A stretch of DNA of 21,360 nt from JANMJD01 sp031371195 (GCA_031371195.1 JANMJD010000358.1:1-21360); one strand, 5' to 3'. Shown: positions 1 to 6,897, counted from the first letter of the stretch. Program-made: numbers and translations. Notes: generated from the letters alone by a model not told the origin.

Positions 1-72
1 CTTGGGATACCGAGCGGGAGATCGAACGTTGACGTGCCGTCGCCGTGAAACTCGACGATGCCATCGTCAGTC

Positions 73-459
73 TCAAACCTCATTCCGGGTTGTGTGAACG
101 TTCGTCGGGTCGGAATCAGCTGGGGCGCGACGCCCACGAAGGTCGACCGCTCGCGAGTCGAACAAGTCGTTCGTACCGTCCCCGATCGGTCGAACGAACG
201 GCGTGAGTTTTGCGGCGCGACCCTTGTGCTCGGCGATGCCGTAGACAATCAAGCCACCCCGTGCGTTAGCCAGCGCGCACACGTCCTTGGCGAGTTCCAG
301 CGTGTCCTTGTCCTCCGTCAAGAAGGTCTGCTTGAAGTCGAGCTGTGAATCTTCGTCGATACCACTGGCCCCAAGCATCGCAAGATGAGGTTCGGTCAAG
401 TTCGAGAGCCGATCACCGATGAGTCTTTCGACCGACGGGAGCCGCATACTGATCGTCAT
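73..459 (-). pseudogene. AlbA_2 (Schlafen-type) domain protein, N-terminal part, probably frameshifted
   Basis: The first ~85 residues resemble the N-terminus of AlbA_2/Schlafen-type DNA-binding proteins: LDFKQTF near residue 41, then ELAKDVCALANARGG followed by LIVYGIAE near residues 56-76. These proteins are usually 200-450 aa with more domains behind this one. Here the frame degenerates after about residue 90 and stops at 73-75. The neighbouring minus frame is open from about base 165 to the window edge and reads plausibly (FVGVAPQLIP, then RFETDDGIVEFHGDG), so a one-base frameshift around 130-170 is likely. The ORF starts 41 bases after mazF on the same strand and may be co-transcribed with it. 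The domain call is fairly sure; the frameshift is inference, and the true C-terminus is outside the window. Confidence 0.6.
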
Positions 460-500
460 CGACTGCTCTCATTCCTGGGGTCCAGGAGCGAAGTGTCGTG

Positions 501-821
501 TCAGCAGTCGGACAAGGCCGACAGCGCAGCGCACATCTCTTGACGACGGTCGGAAGAGAGCGCCCCGAGCCGCACGGTCAGGAACGCCTTGGGCACGGTG
601 GTCAGGGCATCGAACGTCGCAACGCTGTCCTTGCGGATGCCCTCGGATTCGCCGAGAGGGATATTCGTCGGGATCGATCGAATAGTTCCGGTGATCGGGG
701 CGACTACCACGTCTCTGACCACAGGGATCACCGCATTTCGACTGACGACGAGTACGGGTCGCTGCTTTGCCTGGGGAGTTTCCAGCAGCCAGATGTCGCC
801 CTGAGCCACAGTTTCGCTCAC
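501..821 (-). CDS. mazF: MazF/PemK-family mRNA interferase toxin
   Basis: This 106-aa protein has the PemK/MazF layout: an N-terminal QGDIWLLETP, then KQRPVLVVSRN, then VVAPITGTIRSIPTNIPLGESEGIRKDSV at its usual length of about 105-115 aa. MazF toxins cleave single-stranded mRNA at short motifs and are held inactive by their antitoxin. I chose GTG at 821, which overlaps the antitoxin TGA as GTGA. A TTG one codon upstream (824) is also possible, with a GAGG about 7 bases ahead of it. The overlap with the ribbon-helix-helix gene is the classic type II toxin-antitoxin arrangement and implies coupled translation. The family call is secure; the cleavage site cannot be told from sequence. Confidence 0.88.
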   Translation of the reverse strand: MSETVAQGDIWLLETPQAKQRPVLVVSRNAVIPVVRDVVVAPITGTIRSIPTNIPLGESEGIRKDSVATFDALTTVPKAFLTVRLGALSSDRRQEMCAALSALSDC

Positions 822-1072
822 CAAGGTTCGGCCTCAGTCAGAGCGATAGCGTTCGCCACCGCCCAGGCATGCTCATCATCGGTTTGTGGGACAGTCCGGT
901 ACGCAGCAGCGATCTGTTCACCGATTGTCCGCCGACGGTGCGCATCGAAGAGACGCTCGACCGCCAGGCGAATCACCTGCGAGCGCGACTCGGCAACACC
1001 GTCAGCTACCAGTGAGTCGAGATCGGCAAGTTCGTCATCGCGAAATCGGGTGGGTATCTGGACCGACGTCAT
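818..1072 (-). CDS. Ribbon-helix-helix (CopG/MazE-like) antitoxin
   Basis: This 84-aa protein opens with MTSVQIPTRFRDDELADLDSL, then SRSQVIRLAVERLF. That is a beta strand plus two helices typical of ribbon-helix-helix dimers that bind operators and neutralise a partner toxin. The rest is an acidic, probably flexible tail ending in TEAEPW, suited to wrapping the toxin. It overlaps mazF by 4 bases. ATG at 1072 is preferred because a TACACT -10 hexamer ends 6 bases upstream, giving a leaderless transcript. The same frame stays open upstream to 1642, but that part is a decayed phzF-like gene, so a 274-aa fusion annotation would be wrong. The module is probably autoregulated through the dyad at 1097-1109. 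Confidence 0.85.
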   Translation of the reverse strand: MTSVQIPTRFRDDELADLDSLVADGVAESRSQVIRLAVERLFDAHRRRTIGEQIAAAYRTVPQTDDEHAWAVANAIALTEAEPW

Positions 1073-1078
1073 ACAATC

Positions 1079-1084
1079 AGTGTA
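1079..1084 (-). promoter_or_regulatory. -10 hexamer for the toxin-antitoxin operon (leaderless)
   Basis: Read on the minus strand, TACACT is followed by six bases and then the antitoxin ATG. This TANNNT match at leaderless spacing fixes the start at 1072. No good -35 hexamer is visible. Inference from spacing only. Confidence 0.5.
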
Positions 1085-1096
1085 GCACTCTGTGTA

Positions 1097-1109
1097 AGGC
1101 CTGAGGCCT
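1097..1109. promoter_or_regulatory. AGGCCT-G-AGGCCT dyad, candidate antitoxin operator
   Basis: Two AGGCCT palindromes separated by one base form a 13-bp odd palindrome, 12 bases upstream of the -10 of the toxin-antitoxin operon. Ribbon-helix-helix antitoxins commonly bind short repeated palindromes at this place. It also overlaps the end of the phzF remnant, so chance symmetry is possible. Confidence 0.4.
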
Positions 1110-1595
1110 ACGGTGCCGGAGGTGCAGGTGGTAGTGGTGCCACCGATCCAGCCGGTGCCGTCGGAATCCTCTTCGACATAGACCCGGCCACGGCGGCCGA
1201 GCGCGGTCCCCTGGGCGGCGATGTACGGAGCCGTCAGCCTTCCGATGGTCAGCAGCCACATGGCGACCGAGGCATTGAGGCTGCCTGCCACTGGGTCTTC
1301 GCAGGCGACGCCTGCTTCGGGAAAAGAACGCTCGCACTTCGATCGCCGCCGGCGAGCCGGAGGGATACGGTCCGACGACACCGAATTTCGGATCGGTCGG
1401 GCCGCAGCGAACGGCGAGCACCTCATCGGCACTAACCAGCAGCACGGCCAGCCACCCGCGGCCGTTGTCGACCCATTCGATGGCCACGATCGGAGCCTGC
1501 CAGACCGAGCGCAATTGCGGCGCGCGTGACCGTCTCCTCGTGGGCTGAGCCTGAACGGACGAGCGGGGCGCAGCGAAGGCGAGACGATCCTGCCC
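1110..1595 (-). pseudogene. PhzF-family isomerase/epimerase remnant with at least three frameshifts
   Basis: Pieces of one PhzF-like protein appear in order in three minus-strand frames: DRLAFAAP; then PLVRSGSAHEETVTRAAIAL; then VAIEWVDNGRGWLAVLL with GVVGPYPSGSPAAIEVRAFF; then FPEAGVACEDPVAGSLNASV, YIAAQGTALGRRGRVYV and WIGG. The first switch fits loss of one C from a C-run near 1567. The last fits one extra T in the run at 1322-1325. A further switch is near 1492. The conserved N-terminus of the family, which carries the catalytic acid, is not found upstream. Normal members are about 270-300 aa. The gene is therefore dead. Its last frame runs without a stop into the antitoxin ORF. Confidence 0.85.
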
Positions 1596-2014
1596 CGACT
1601 GCAACCGGAACGCCGGGTGGGGCCGAATCGTCTCCCTGACATCAGGGATCGGATGGGTTCCCGGTACCTGCTTGATCACCGGCGAGGTCGGCGGTTCGTC
1701 GCCGCCGATGCGGATCTTTGACGACGCCGGGAGTGGGCACACGCAACGTGAGCCGGCTGCGTTGAGTCATCGTCCGCCACGGGGAAACGTGCTCCCTGAG
1801 CTGGACATGCAGACTGACTGACTGATCGGGCAGTAGCAATCACTGTGGGGTGTTCGCTAGCGTCTCGAACCCTGTGCCCGGGATAGACCCGGCCAGAAAG
1901 GACCCACCAACCCCCCTCGACACCGAGCGAAAATCGCTACGCCGACGGACACCGAATCTCGGGCACCAGCGTGCGTCACCCGCCACGGGCGAACCCCACC
2001 TCAGGAGCGTTCAC
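1596..2014. other. Non-coding stretch upstream of the small ORF and homospermidine synthase
   Basis: No convincing gene is seen on either strand. Open frames here lack recognisable domains. It may hold the eroded N-terminal part of the phzF-like gene and should contain the promoter of the 2015-3675 operon, but I could not pick a confident -10. A short GACT triplicate lies at 1812-1823. Confidence 0.5.
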
Positions 2015-2203
2015 TTGGACGGAATGATCACCACATCGCCGATTGACGGCAGCCCCGTATACGACGGTCGGATGACCGGCGGCCGCAAGGGCATCCCCTA
2101 CGACCTGTCGCCATTCGACTCGGTCGTTGCCGGCCGACCGGTTGCGGCGTCGCCCGTCGATGCCGCCCTCGAAAAGTCCGACCGCGTGCTGGTCGCAGCA
2201 TGA
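2015..2203 (+). CDS. Small protein of unknown function coupled to homospermidine synthase
   Basis: This ORF encodes 62 aa from TTG at 2015, or 59 aa from ATG at 2024. TTG is favoured because AGGAG at 2003-2007 lies 7 bases before it. The codons are strongly GC-biased in third position, unlike the sequence upstream, which supports real coding. The peptide has no signal or membrane segment. It reads ITTSPIDGSPVYDGRM, then KGIPYDLSPFDSV, then an alanine-rich helix with ALEKSDRVLVAA. Its TGA overlaps the ATG of the next gene as ATGA, so the two are translationally coupled. I do not recognise the family. It could be a leader peptide tuning polyamine synthesis or a small partner protein; neither is shown. 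Confidence 0.6.
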   Translation: MDGMITTSPIDGSPVYDGRMTGGRKGIPYDLSPFDSVVAGRPVAASPVDAALEKSDRVLVAA

Positions 2204-3675
2204 GTTCGGTTCGTCCCGGGCGCGTGCTGGTATTGGGCTGCGGATCCGTCGCCCAGTGCACGTTGCCGCTGATCGTGCGCGACCTCGGCTTCGCTCCGTC
2301 ACAGGTGCGGATTGTCGACTTCGTCGACAACCGCGAACGTGTGGCCGACCTCATCGCCATCGGCGTGACCTACGAGCAGGACCGCGTCACCCGCGAGAAC
2401 CTCGACGAGTTCCTGTCGGCCCGCGTCGGCTCCGGCGATCTACTCCTCGACCTCGCCTGGAACATCGACAACCCGACGATCCTGCAGTGGTGCCGCGACC
2501 ATGGCGTGCGCTATCTGAACACCTCGGTCGAGGTGTGGGACCCGTACGACGACATGGTGGCGATGCACCCGCTTGATCGCACCCTGTATGTCCGCCACAT
2601 GGACCTGCGCCGCCTCAAGGCGTCGTGGAGCGACAACAAGGGGGCGACGGCCGTGGTCGAGCACGGGGCGAATCCCGGGCTCGTCTCGCATTTCACGAAG
2701 CAGGCGCTGACCGAGATCGGCACGCGGATTCTGGCCGACGGGCGGGGCGGCGACCGGACCGCCGGGCTGGAGCTGGCTCTCGCCGAAGGTCGCTTCAACG
2801 AGCTGGCGATGCTGACCGGTACCAAGGTGATCCATATCGCCGAGCGCGACACGCAGATTTCCGACCAGCCCAAGGAGACCAACGAGTTCGCCAATACCTG
2901 GTCGGTCGAAGGCTTCTACGAGGAGGGCGTCGCTCCGGCCGAGTTGGGCTGGGGTACCCACGAGAAGCGCCTTCCGCCCAATGCGTATGTCCACACCGGC
3001 TTCGGACCGCGCAACCAGATCTGTATCGCCAAGCCCGGTATGGAGACCTGGGTGCGTTCGTGGGCGCCGTGCGGCGAGATCCGCGGCATGGTCATCCGCC
3101 ACGGCGAGTCGTTCACGATGACCGACCACCTGACCGTGTGGGACGAGGCCGGTGTCGACGTCGGCAACCCCGTCTACCGTCCGACCGTGCACTACGCCTA
3201 CCACCCCGCCGACGTGGCGATCAACAGCGTGTTGGAGCTGCGGATGCGGAACTGGGAAATGCAGCCCAAGCAGCGCATCCTGAACGACGAGATCATCTCG
3301 GGCCGTGACGAACTCGGTGTGCTGCTGATGGGCCACGACTACACCGCATGGTGGACCGGCTCGCTGCTGTCGATCGAGGAGGCCCGGGCGGTGCTGCCGA
3401 GCCAGAACGCGACGACCCTGCAGGTGGCCGCGTCGATCATCGCGGCCGTGACGTGGATGATCGACCATCCCAACGAGGGCCTCAATGTCCCCGACGACCT
3501 GCCATGGGAGACCGTGCTGAAGGTGGCCAAGCCGTACCTGGGCACGTTCCACTCCGCCCCGACCGACTGGACGCCGCTGTCGACCCGTAGTGACCTGTTC
3601 AAGGGCTGGGCCGACGAATCCGACGCCCTGGACCATGACGACCCCTGGCAGTTCACCAACTTCCTGGTCAGGTAA
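2200..3675 (+). CDS. hss: Homospermidine synthase (saccharopine dehydrogenase-like)
   Basis: This 491-aa protein matches the usual size of bacterial homospermidine synthases (about 475-490 aa), which make homospermidine from putrescine using NAD as a prosthetic redox group. It starts with a Rossmann strand and loop, VLVLGCGSVA at residues 9-18. YLNTSVEVWDPY follows at 105-116 and HGANPGLVSHF at 155-165, both in the region that is conserved in this family. The ATG at 2200 overlaps the stop of the small upstream ORF, and translation is probably coupled. No ornithine or arginine decarboxylase is nearby, so putrescine supply must come from elsewhere. Related carboxyspermidine dehydrogenases are shorter, so the homospermidine assignment is preferred. 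Confidence 0.82.
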   Translation: MSSVRPGRVLVLGCGSVAQCTLPLIVRDLGFAPSQVRIVDFVDNRERVADLIAIGVTYEQDRVTRENLDEFLSARVGSGDLLLDLAWNIDNPTILQWCRDHGVRYLNTSVEVWDPYDDMVAMHPLDRTLYVRHMDLRRLKASWSDNKGATAVVEHGANPGLVSHFTKQALTEIGTRILADGRGGDRTAGLELALAEGRFNELAMLTGTKVIHIAERDTQISDQPKETNEFANTWSVEGFYEEGVAPAELGWGTHEKRLPPNAYVHTGFGPRNQICIAKPGMETWVRSWAPCGEIRGMVIRHGESFTMTDHLTVWDEAGVDVGNPVYRPTVHYAYHPADVAINSVLELRMRNWEMQPKQRILNDEIISGRDELGVLLMGHDYTAWWTGSLLSIEEARAVLPSQNATTLQVAASIIAAVTWMIDHPNEGLNVPDDLPWETVLKVAKPYLGTFHSAPTDWTPLSTRSDLFKGWADESDALDHDDPWQFTNFLVR

Positions 3676-3713
3676 CGCTCCACCACACCCGACCACGCAA
3701 TCGATCACTTCGC

Positions 3714-3748
3714 CTCATGGCCCGGCACGTAGTGTGCCGGGCCATGAG
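3714..3748. promoter_or_regulatory. Perfect 15-bp inverted repeat spanning the dapB start codon
   Basis: CTCATGGCCCGGCAC (3714-3728) and its exact reverse complement (3734-3748) flank a 5-base loop. The dapB ATG (3744-3746) lies in the 3' arm and an in-frame ATG (3717) lies in the 5' arm. In RNA it would be a very stable hairpin without a U-tract. It may end the homospermidine synthase transcript, hide the dapB start on readthrough RNA, or act as a protein-binding dyad over the dapB -10. Confidence 0.75.
3730..3735 (+). promoter_or_regulatory. Candidate -10 of dapB (leaderless)
   Basis: TAGTGT is followed by eight bases and then the dapB ATG at 3744. It lies in the loop and 3' arm of the inverted repeat, so a leaderless dapB mRNA would start after most of the hairpin. 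No clear -35 is visible. Confidence 0.4.
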
Positions 3749-4508
3749 CGTTCGTGTGGGAGTCGTCGGAGCCGGTGGAAAGATGGGCACGGCCGTCTGC
3801 GCCGCCGTCGCGGCCGACCCTGAGCTGGACCTGGTTGCCGCGGTCGATCCGTTCGCCGCCGGGCAGATCCGCTCGGGGATTGCCATCAGTGGTGGACTCG
3901 AGGTCTTCGCCGCCGAACAGGCGGACGTGGTGGTCGACTTCACCGTTGCATCGGCTGCACGTGCGACGCTGCCGTGGCTGGCCGATCACGGCATTCACGC
4001 CGTGGTCGGCACCACCCAACTCGAGGACCAGTTCGATCGCCTGCGGCAGGCCTTCACCCGGTCGAACTGCCTGATCGCCGCCAACTTCGCCATCGGAGCG
4101 GTGCTGATGATGCGGTTCGCCGAGATGGCCGCTCCGTGGTTCGAGACGGCCGAGATCATCGAACTCCATCACGACGCGAAGGCCGACGCGCCATCGGGCA
4201 CGGCGATGACCACCGCCCGGCGCATGGCCGCCGCATCGGCCGACTGGGCCGACGACCCGACGACAAACGAGGTCACCCCGGGCGCGCGAGGAGGAATGGG
4301 GCCGGCGGGAATCCGACTGCACTCGGTGCGGATGCGGGGGATGGTCGCCCACCAGGAGGTGATTCTCGGGACCGCCGGGCAGACCCTCACCATCCGCCAC
4401 GACAGCTATGACCGCGAGAGCTTCATGCCGGGAATCGTGCTCGGCTGCAAGGGCATCGCCGACCATCCCGGTCTGACCATCGGCCTCGAGCCCTTCCTCG
4501 GGGTCTGA
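3744..4508 (+). CDS. dapB: 4-hydroxy-tetrahydrodipicolinate reductase
   Basis: The protein is 254 aa. It reduces the DapA product with NAD(P)H in the diaminopimelate/lysine pathway. The nucleotide loop GAGGKMG is at residues 9-15 and VVGTTQL near 87-93. The active-site segment EIIELHHDAKADAPSGTA is near 137-154, with the catalytic His pair at 142-143 and Lys146. Its C-terminal half continues with GMGPAGIRLHSVRM and a typical family end. Length and motifs fit actinobacterial DapB closely. I chose ATG 3744, because an ATG 27 bases upstream only adds residues read from the hairpin arm. No other lysine-pathway gene is adjacent. It is convergent with tpx, separated by a hairpin. Confidence 0.95.
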   Translation: MSVRVGVVGAGGKMGTAVCAAVAADPELDLVAAVDPFAAGQIRSGIAISGGLEVFAAEQADVVVDFTVASAARATLPWLADHGIHAVVGTTQLEDQFDRLRQAFTRSNCLIAANFAIGAVLMMRFAEMAAPWFETAEIIELHHDAKADAPSGTAMTTARRMAAASADWADDPTTNEVTPGARGGMGPAGIRLHSVRMRGMVAHQEVILGTAGQTLTIRHDSYDRESFMPGIVLGCKGIADHPGLTIGLEPFLGV

Positions 4509-4538
4509 CGCACGGATCGCCACCGTTCTTCGCGAGCC

Positions 4539-4578
4539 GGTCATGGATTCGCGCGGGTGGCCGTGCGAATCCGTGACC
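4539..4578. terminator. Bidirectional terminator hairpin between dapB and tpx
   Basis: Arms 4539-4552 and 4565-4578 form a 14-bp stem with a single G-U wobble around a 12-base loop. The hairpin lies midway between two convergent genes. No U-tract follows on either strand, as is common for actinobacterial hairpin terminators. Confidence 0.65.
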
Positions 4579-4648
4579 ACTTCGCACGACCAAGTGGATG
4601 ACCCGTGACCCCACCCAGTCCGGGCGTCGGATGGCGTCCGGGCAGAAC

Positions 4649-5143
4649 TCAGCCGAGGGCGGCGATCGCCGAGTCGTAGTCGGGTTCCTGGGCGATCTCG
4701 GGGACGAGCTGCGAGTGGAGCACCATGCCGGACTCGTCGAGGACCACCACTGCTCGACCGAGTAGGCCGGCGAGCTTGCCGTTGGCGAGGGTGATGCCGA
4801 ACTGATTGCCGAAGTCGGAGCGGAACGAGGATGCGGTGGTCACATTCTCAAGACCCTCGCCGCCACAGAAGCGGCCCTGGGCGAAGGGCAGGTCGGCCGA
4901 TACGCACAGAACGACGGTGTTGTCGAGCGATGAGGCGGCTTCGTTGAACTTACGCACGCTGGTGGCGCAAACCGGGGTGTCGACACTGGGGAAGATGTTG
5001 AGCACGACACGCTGACCGGCGAAGTCGGCCTCGGTGATCTCGGACAGATCGCCTTTGGTCACCGAGAACGACGGTGACGAGCCGACGGCGGGAAGATCGC
5101 CGACGGTGTGAATGGGGTTGCCCCCCAGAGTGATTTCAGCCAT
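4649..5143 (-). CDS. tpx: Thiol peroxidase (atypical 2-Cys peroxiredoxin, Tpx)
   Basis: The protein is 164 aa, the normal Tpx length. It reduces hydroperoxides in the cytoplasm using thioredoxin. The peroxidatic Cys59 lies in FPSVDTPVCATSVRKFN and the resolving Cys93 in CVSADLPFAQGRFCGGEGL. The family end LVPEIAQEPDYDSAIAAL is present. The start at MAEITLGG (5143) matches family members; upstream GTG (5158) and ATG (5149) starts are in frame but only add five or two residues. A GATAGT hexamer lies seven bases before 5143, hinting at a leaderless start. It runs divergently from the surface-protein gene across 269 bases and convergently with dapB. Confidence 0.96.
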   Translation of the reverse strand: MAEITLGGNPIHTVGDLPAVGSSPSFSVTKGDLSEITEADFAGQRVVLNIFPSVDTPVCATSVRKFNEAASSLDNTVVLCVSADLPFAQGRFCGGEGLENVTTASSFRSDFGNQFGITLANGKLAGLLGRAVVVLDESGMVLHSQLVPEIAQEPDYDSAIAALG

Positions 5144-5215
5144 GCCCATGACTATCACCTGGTGCCGGAGGACACCGCACCGGTGCTCGGCTCGATGACG
5201 AGCGGGTTGCGGCTT

Positions 5216-5242
5216 GGTGACGAAACGTGTTGGAACGTCACC
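5216..5242. promoter_or_regulatory. 7-bp dyad in the tpx/surface-protein divergent region
   Basis: GGTGACG and CGTCACC flank a 13-base spacer in the gap 5144-5412, which holds no gene. A perfect 10-bp palindrome GCACCGGTGC lies nearby at 5177-5186. Either could be an operator serving the divergent promoters, but no known binding site was recognised. Confidence 0.3.
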
Positions 5243-5412
5243 GGACGTGGGTCGAACTGCTCACTAGGGCGAAATCTCCTCAAAGTTGCAGAACAAAAAC
5301 TGATCTGGGGCGTATTCATCAGTGAGGAAGCGGCATCAGGATCCCCGGACACCGGTCGCCGATCGACAGCAAATCCACCCGAGTACCACACACGCACGAA
5401 AGCCCAGACACC

Positions 5413-6111
5413 ATGCACCGCAAGCTGCAAGCCGCCACCATCGTCACTGCCACCGCCGCCATGTTCGCCGTGCCGACGGCCGCCTTTGCCGGCACGCGTG
5501 GGCACTCCACCTGCACCGAGTCGTTCGCCCGGTGGCACACCGATCTCGAGCCGATCCCAGGTGGCTACGTCACGATCGACTTCGGGCGCGACGGCGTCGA
5601 CTACACGACTACGACGTGGGAGACGACCAGCGTCATCGGACTCGGCGAGTTGTTCGCCGGCAACACGATCCGCGTCCAGTGGCACGCCGAGGACGGCACG
5701 ATCATCGGCGAGAAGGGCAACGGCGTCGTCATCGAGGTCGACAACTGCTCGCCGTCGGAGGTCACCGTTCCGCCGACGGATGCCCCGAGCCCGACCGAGG
5801 CCCCGGTCGTCACCGAGCCGGCTCCCGCCGTGACCGAGGCCGCTCCCGCTGCGGACCCGACCACGACCGCCGCCATCGTTGCGCCCACGGAGGCGCCGAT
5901 CGTCGCCGAGGTCGCTGCGCCGCCGACCACTGCCGCCGCGGCCCCGTCGACGACCGCCACGGTGCTGGTCGAAGCCGCCGGCCCGTTGGCGTCGACGGCG
6001 CTGCCCGCTACCGGCGCTCGCGACAAGGTGCCCTATGTGGTGGTCGGCATGAGCCTGCTCGGCGCCGGGTTGGCGCTCGCCGGATTCGCCCGGCGCCGCT
6101 CGTACGTCTGA
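5413..6111 (+). CDS. Secreted surface protein with LPATG sortase anchor
   Basis: The protein is 232 aa. A signal peptide with a basic start (MHRK) and hydrophobic core ends at PTAAFA, with cleavage expected near residue 26. A compact domain of about 85 residues follows, containing two cysteines (in STCTES and DNCSPSE) that may form a disulfide. A Pro/Thr/Ala/Glu-rich stalk follows to about residue 190. The C-terminus has a sorting signal: LPATG at 197-201, a hydrophobic helix (VVVGMSLLGAGLALAG) and a basic tail (ARRR). Such proteins are cut by sortase and attached to the cell wall. The folded domain is not recognised, and no sortase gene is in the window. The ATG has no strong ribosome binding site. 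It is convergent with the membrane-protein gene at 6171. Confidence 0.85.
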   Translation: MHRKLQAATIVTATAAMFAVPTAAFAGTRGHSTCTESFARWHTDLEPIPGGYVTIDFGRDGVDYTTTTWETTSVIGLGELFAGNTIRVQWHAEDGTIIGEKGNGVVIEVDNCSPSEVTVPPTDAPSPTEAPVVTEPAPAVTEAAPAADPTTTAAIVAPTEAPIVAEVAAPPTTAAAAPSTTATVLVEAAGPLASTALPATGARDKVPYVVVGMSLLGAGLALAGFARRRSYV

Positions 6112-6117
6112 GTGATC

Positions 6118-6167
6118 CGACCGTGCTCCGGGTCCCGGCGTCGAGTCGAGAACCCGGAGTACGGTCG
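6118..6167. terminator. Bidirectional terminator hairpin, 16-bp stem
   Basis: Arms 6118-6133 and 6152-6167 pair over 16 bp with a single G-U wobble and an 18-base loop. The hairpin fills the 59-base gap between two convergent genes. There is no U-tract. Its design closely parallels the dapB/tpx hairpin. Confidence 0.7.
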
Positions 6168-6170
6168 CGT

Positions 6171-6824
6171 TCAGCCCTCGCCGCGACGGAAGTTGCGCAC
6201 GTTGACCAGCACCACGAGGGCGACCGATCCGATGATGAACTTGACCTGGTGGCGTTGGGTGAAGTCGATGAACGACTTGAGCGGCTTCTCGAACGGTTCG
6301 GCCAGGAACCAGTAGAGCGCGAGCCGACCGGCGATACCGAGGGCCAGCAAGGGGGCGAATACCCGAATCCGCACCCGGTTGAGCCCGGCAAGCGCACAGA
6401 CGATGTTGCTGCCCACGAAGAAGGGGATGAGCGCCCAGCCGGCCTTGGCGAAACCTCGTTGGAGGTTCTCGATGCCCTCGGGCGTCATGCCCAGAAAGCG
6501 GCGGAACCATCGCAGCGCCCGACCCTCGTACACGTAGCCGATGCCGTAGCAGACGAAGGCGGCGACGGCGATCCGCATGAAGCCGATGACGACGTACGAG
6601 ATGGCATCGATACCGGCCACGCGAGTGAACAGCAGATAGCGCACTCGCGCCGAGAGGGCGAGGAGGCGGGCCGGGTGGGTCTGCACCCACTTCGCCCAGA
6701 CCCCGTTGGCGATGTTGCTCAGCGCGACCAGTCCGACGAACGACCCGACGAGGGCGAACCGCCACCACGGGAGCGGTGTGGGGTCTTCATCGAGGGAGGC
6801 GTGATCCACCACGGCGTCATTCAC
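6171..6824 (-). CDS. DedA/VTT-like polytopic membrane protein
   Basis: The protein is 217 aa with about five hydrophobic segments (near residues 24-42, 72-98, 128-148, 154-176 and 194-209). The middle part, with a helix reading EGIENLQRGFAKAGW, then PFFVGSNIVCALAGL, then a segment ending GIAGRLALYWF, has the pattern of the DedA/VTT family (helix, a Pro/Gly-bearing re-entrant region, small-residue loop, Gly-Arg). DedA proteins help with membrane lipid and proton homeostasis. The match is by pattern only; the usual acidic and arginine residues are not all evident, so a different membrane family is possible. The start is GTG at 6824. It is divergent from the acyl-CoA ligase gene. Confidence 0.6.
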   Translation of the reverse strand: MNDAVVDHASLDEDPTPLPWWRFALVGSFVGLVALSNIANGVWAKWVQTHPARLLALSARVRYLLFTRVAGIDAISYVVIGFMRIAVAAFVCYGIGYVYEGRALRWFRRFLGMTPEGIENLQRGFAKAGWALIPFFVGSNIVCALAGLNRVRIRVFAPLLALGIAGRLALYWFLAEPFEKPLKSFIDFTQRHQVKFIIGSVALVVLVNVRNFRRGEG

Positions 6825-6833
6825 GAATGGATG

Positions 6834-6839
6834 ACACTA
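6834..6839 (-). promoter_or_regulatory. Possible -10 for the DedA-like gene
   Basis: On the minus strand TAGTGT lies nine bases before the GTG start. This is slightly longer than the 6-8 bases at the other candidate leaderless starts here, so it is weaker. Confidence 0.25.
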
Positions 6840-6897
6840 ACGTCGCACCGAGCCGTTCACGCGGCGCACGGCCGGCATCACCGAACCAGGGGACCCA

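Noticed and set aside
1812..1823. GACT triplicate as a microsatellite or repeat array
   Set aside because: Only three copies; not enough to call a repeat feature.
1850..2014. Extended GTG start of the small ORF before homospermidine synthase
   Set aside because: The upstream part lacks coding-like codon use, while AGGAG is well placed for TTG 2015.
2440..3708. Minus-strand ORF opposite homospermidine synthase
   Set aside because: A shadow of a gene with clear family similarity; its composition has no domain pattern.
3717..3743. Earlier ATG for dapB at 3717
   Set aside because: The added nine residues come from the inverted-repeat arm and are not part of the DapB fold; the -10 spacing supports 3744.
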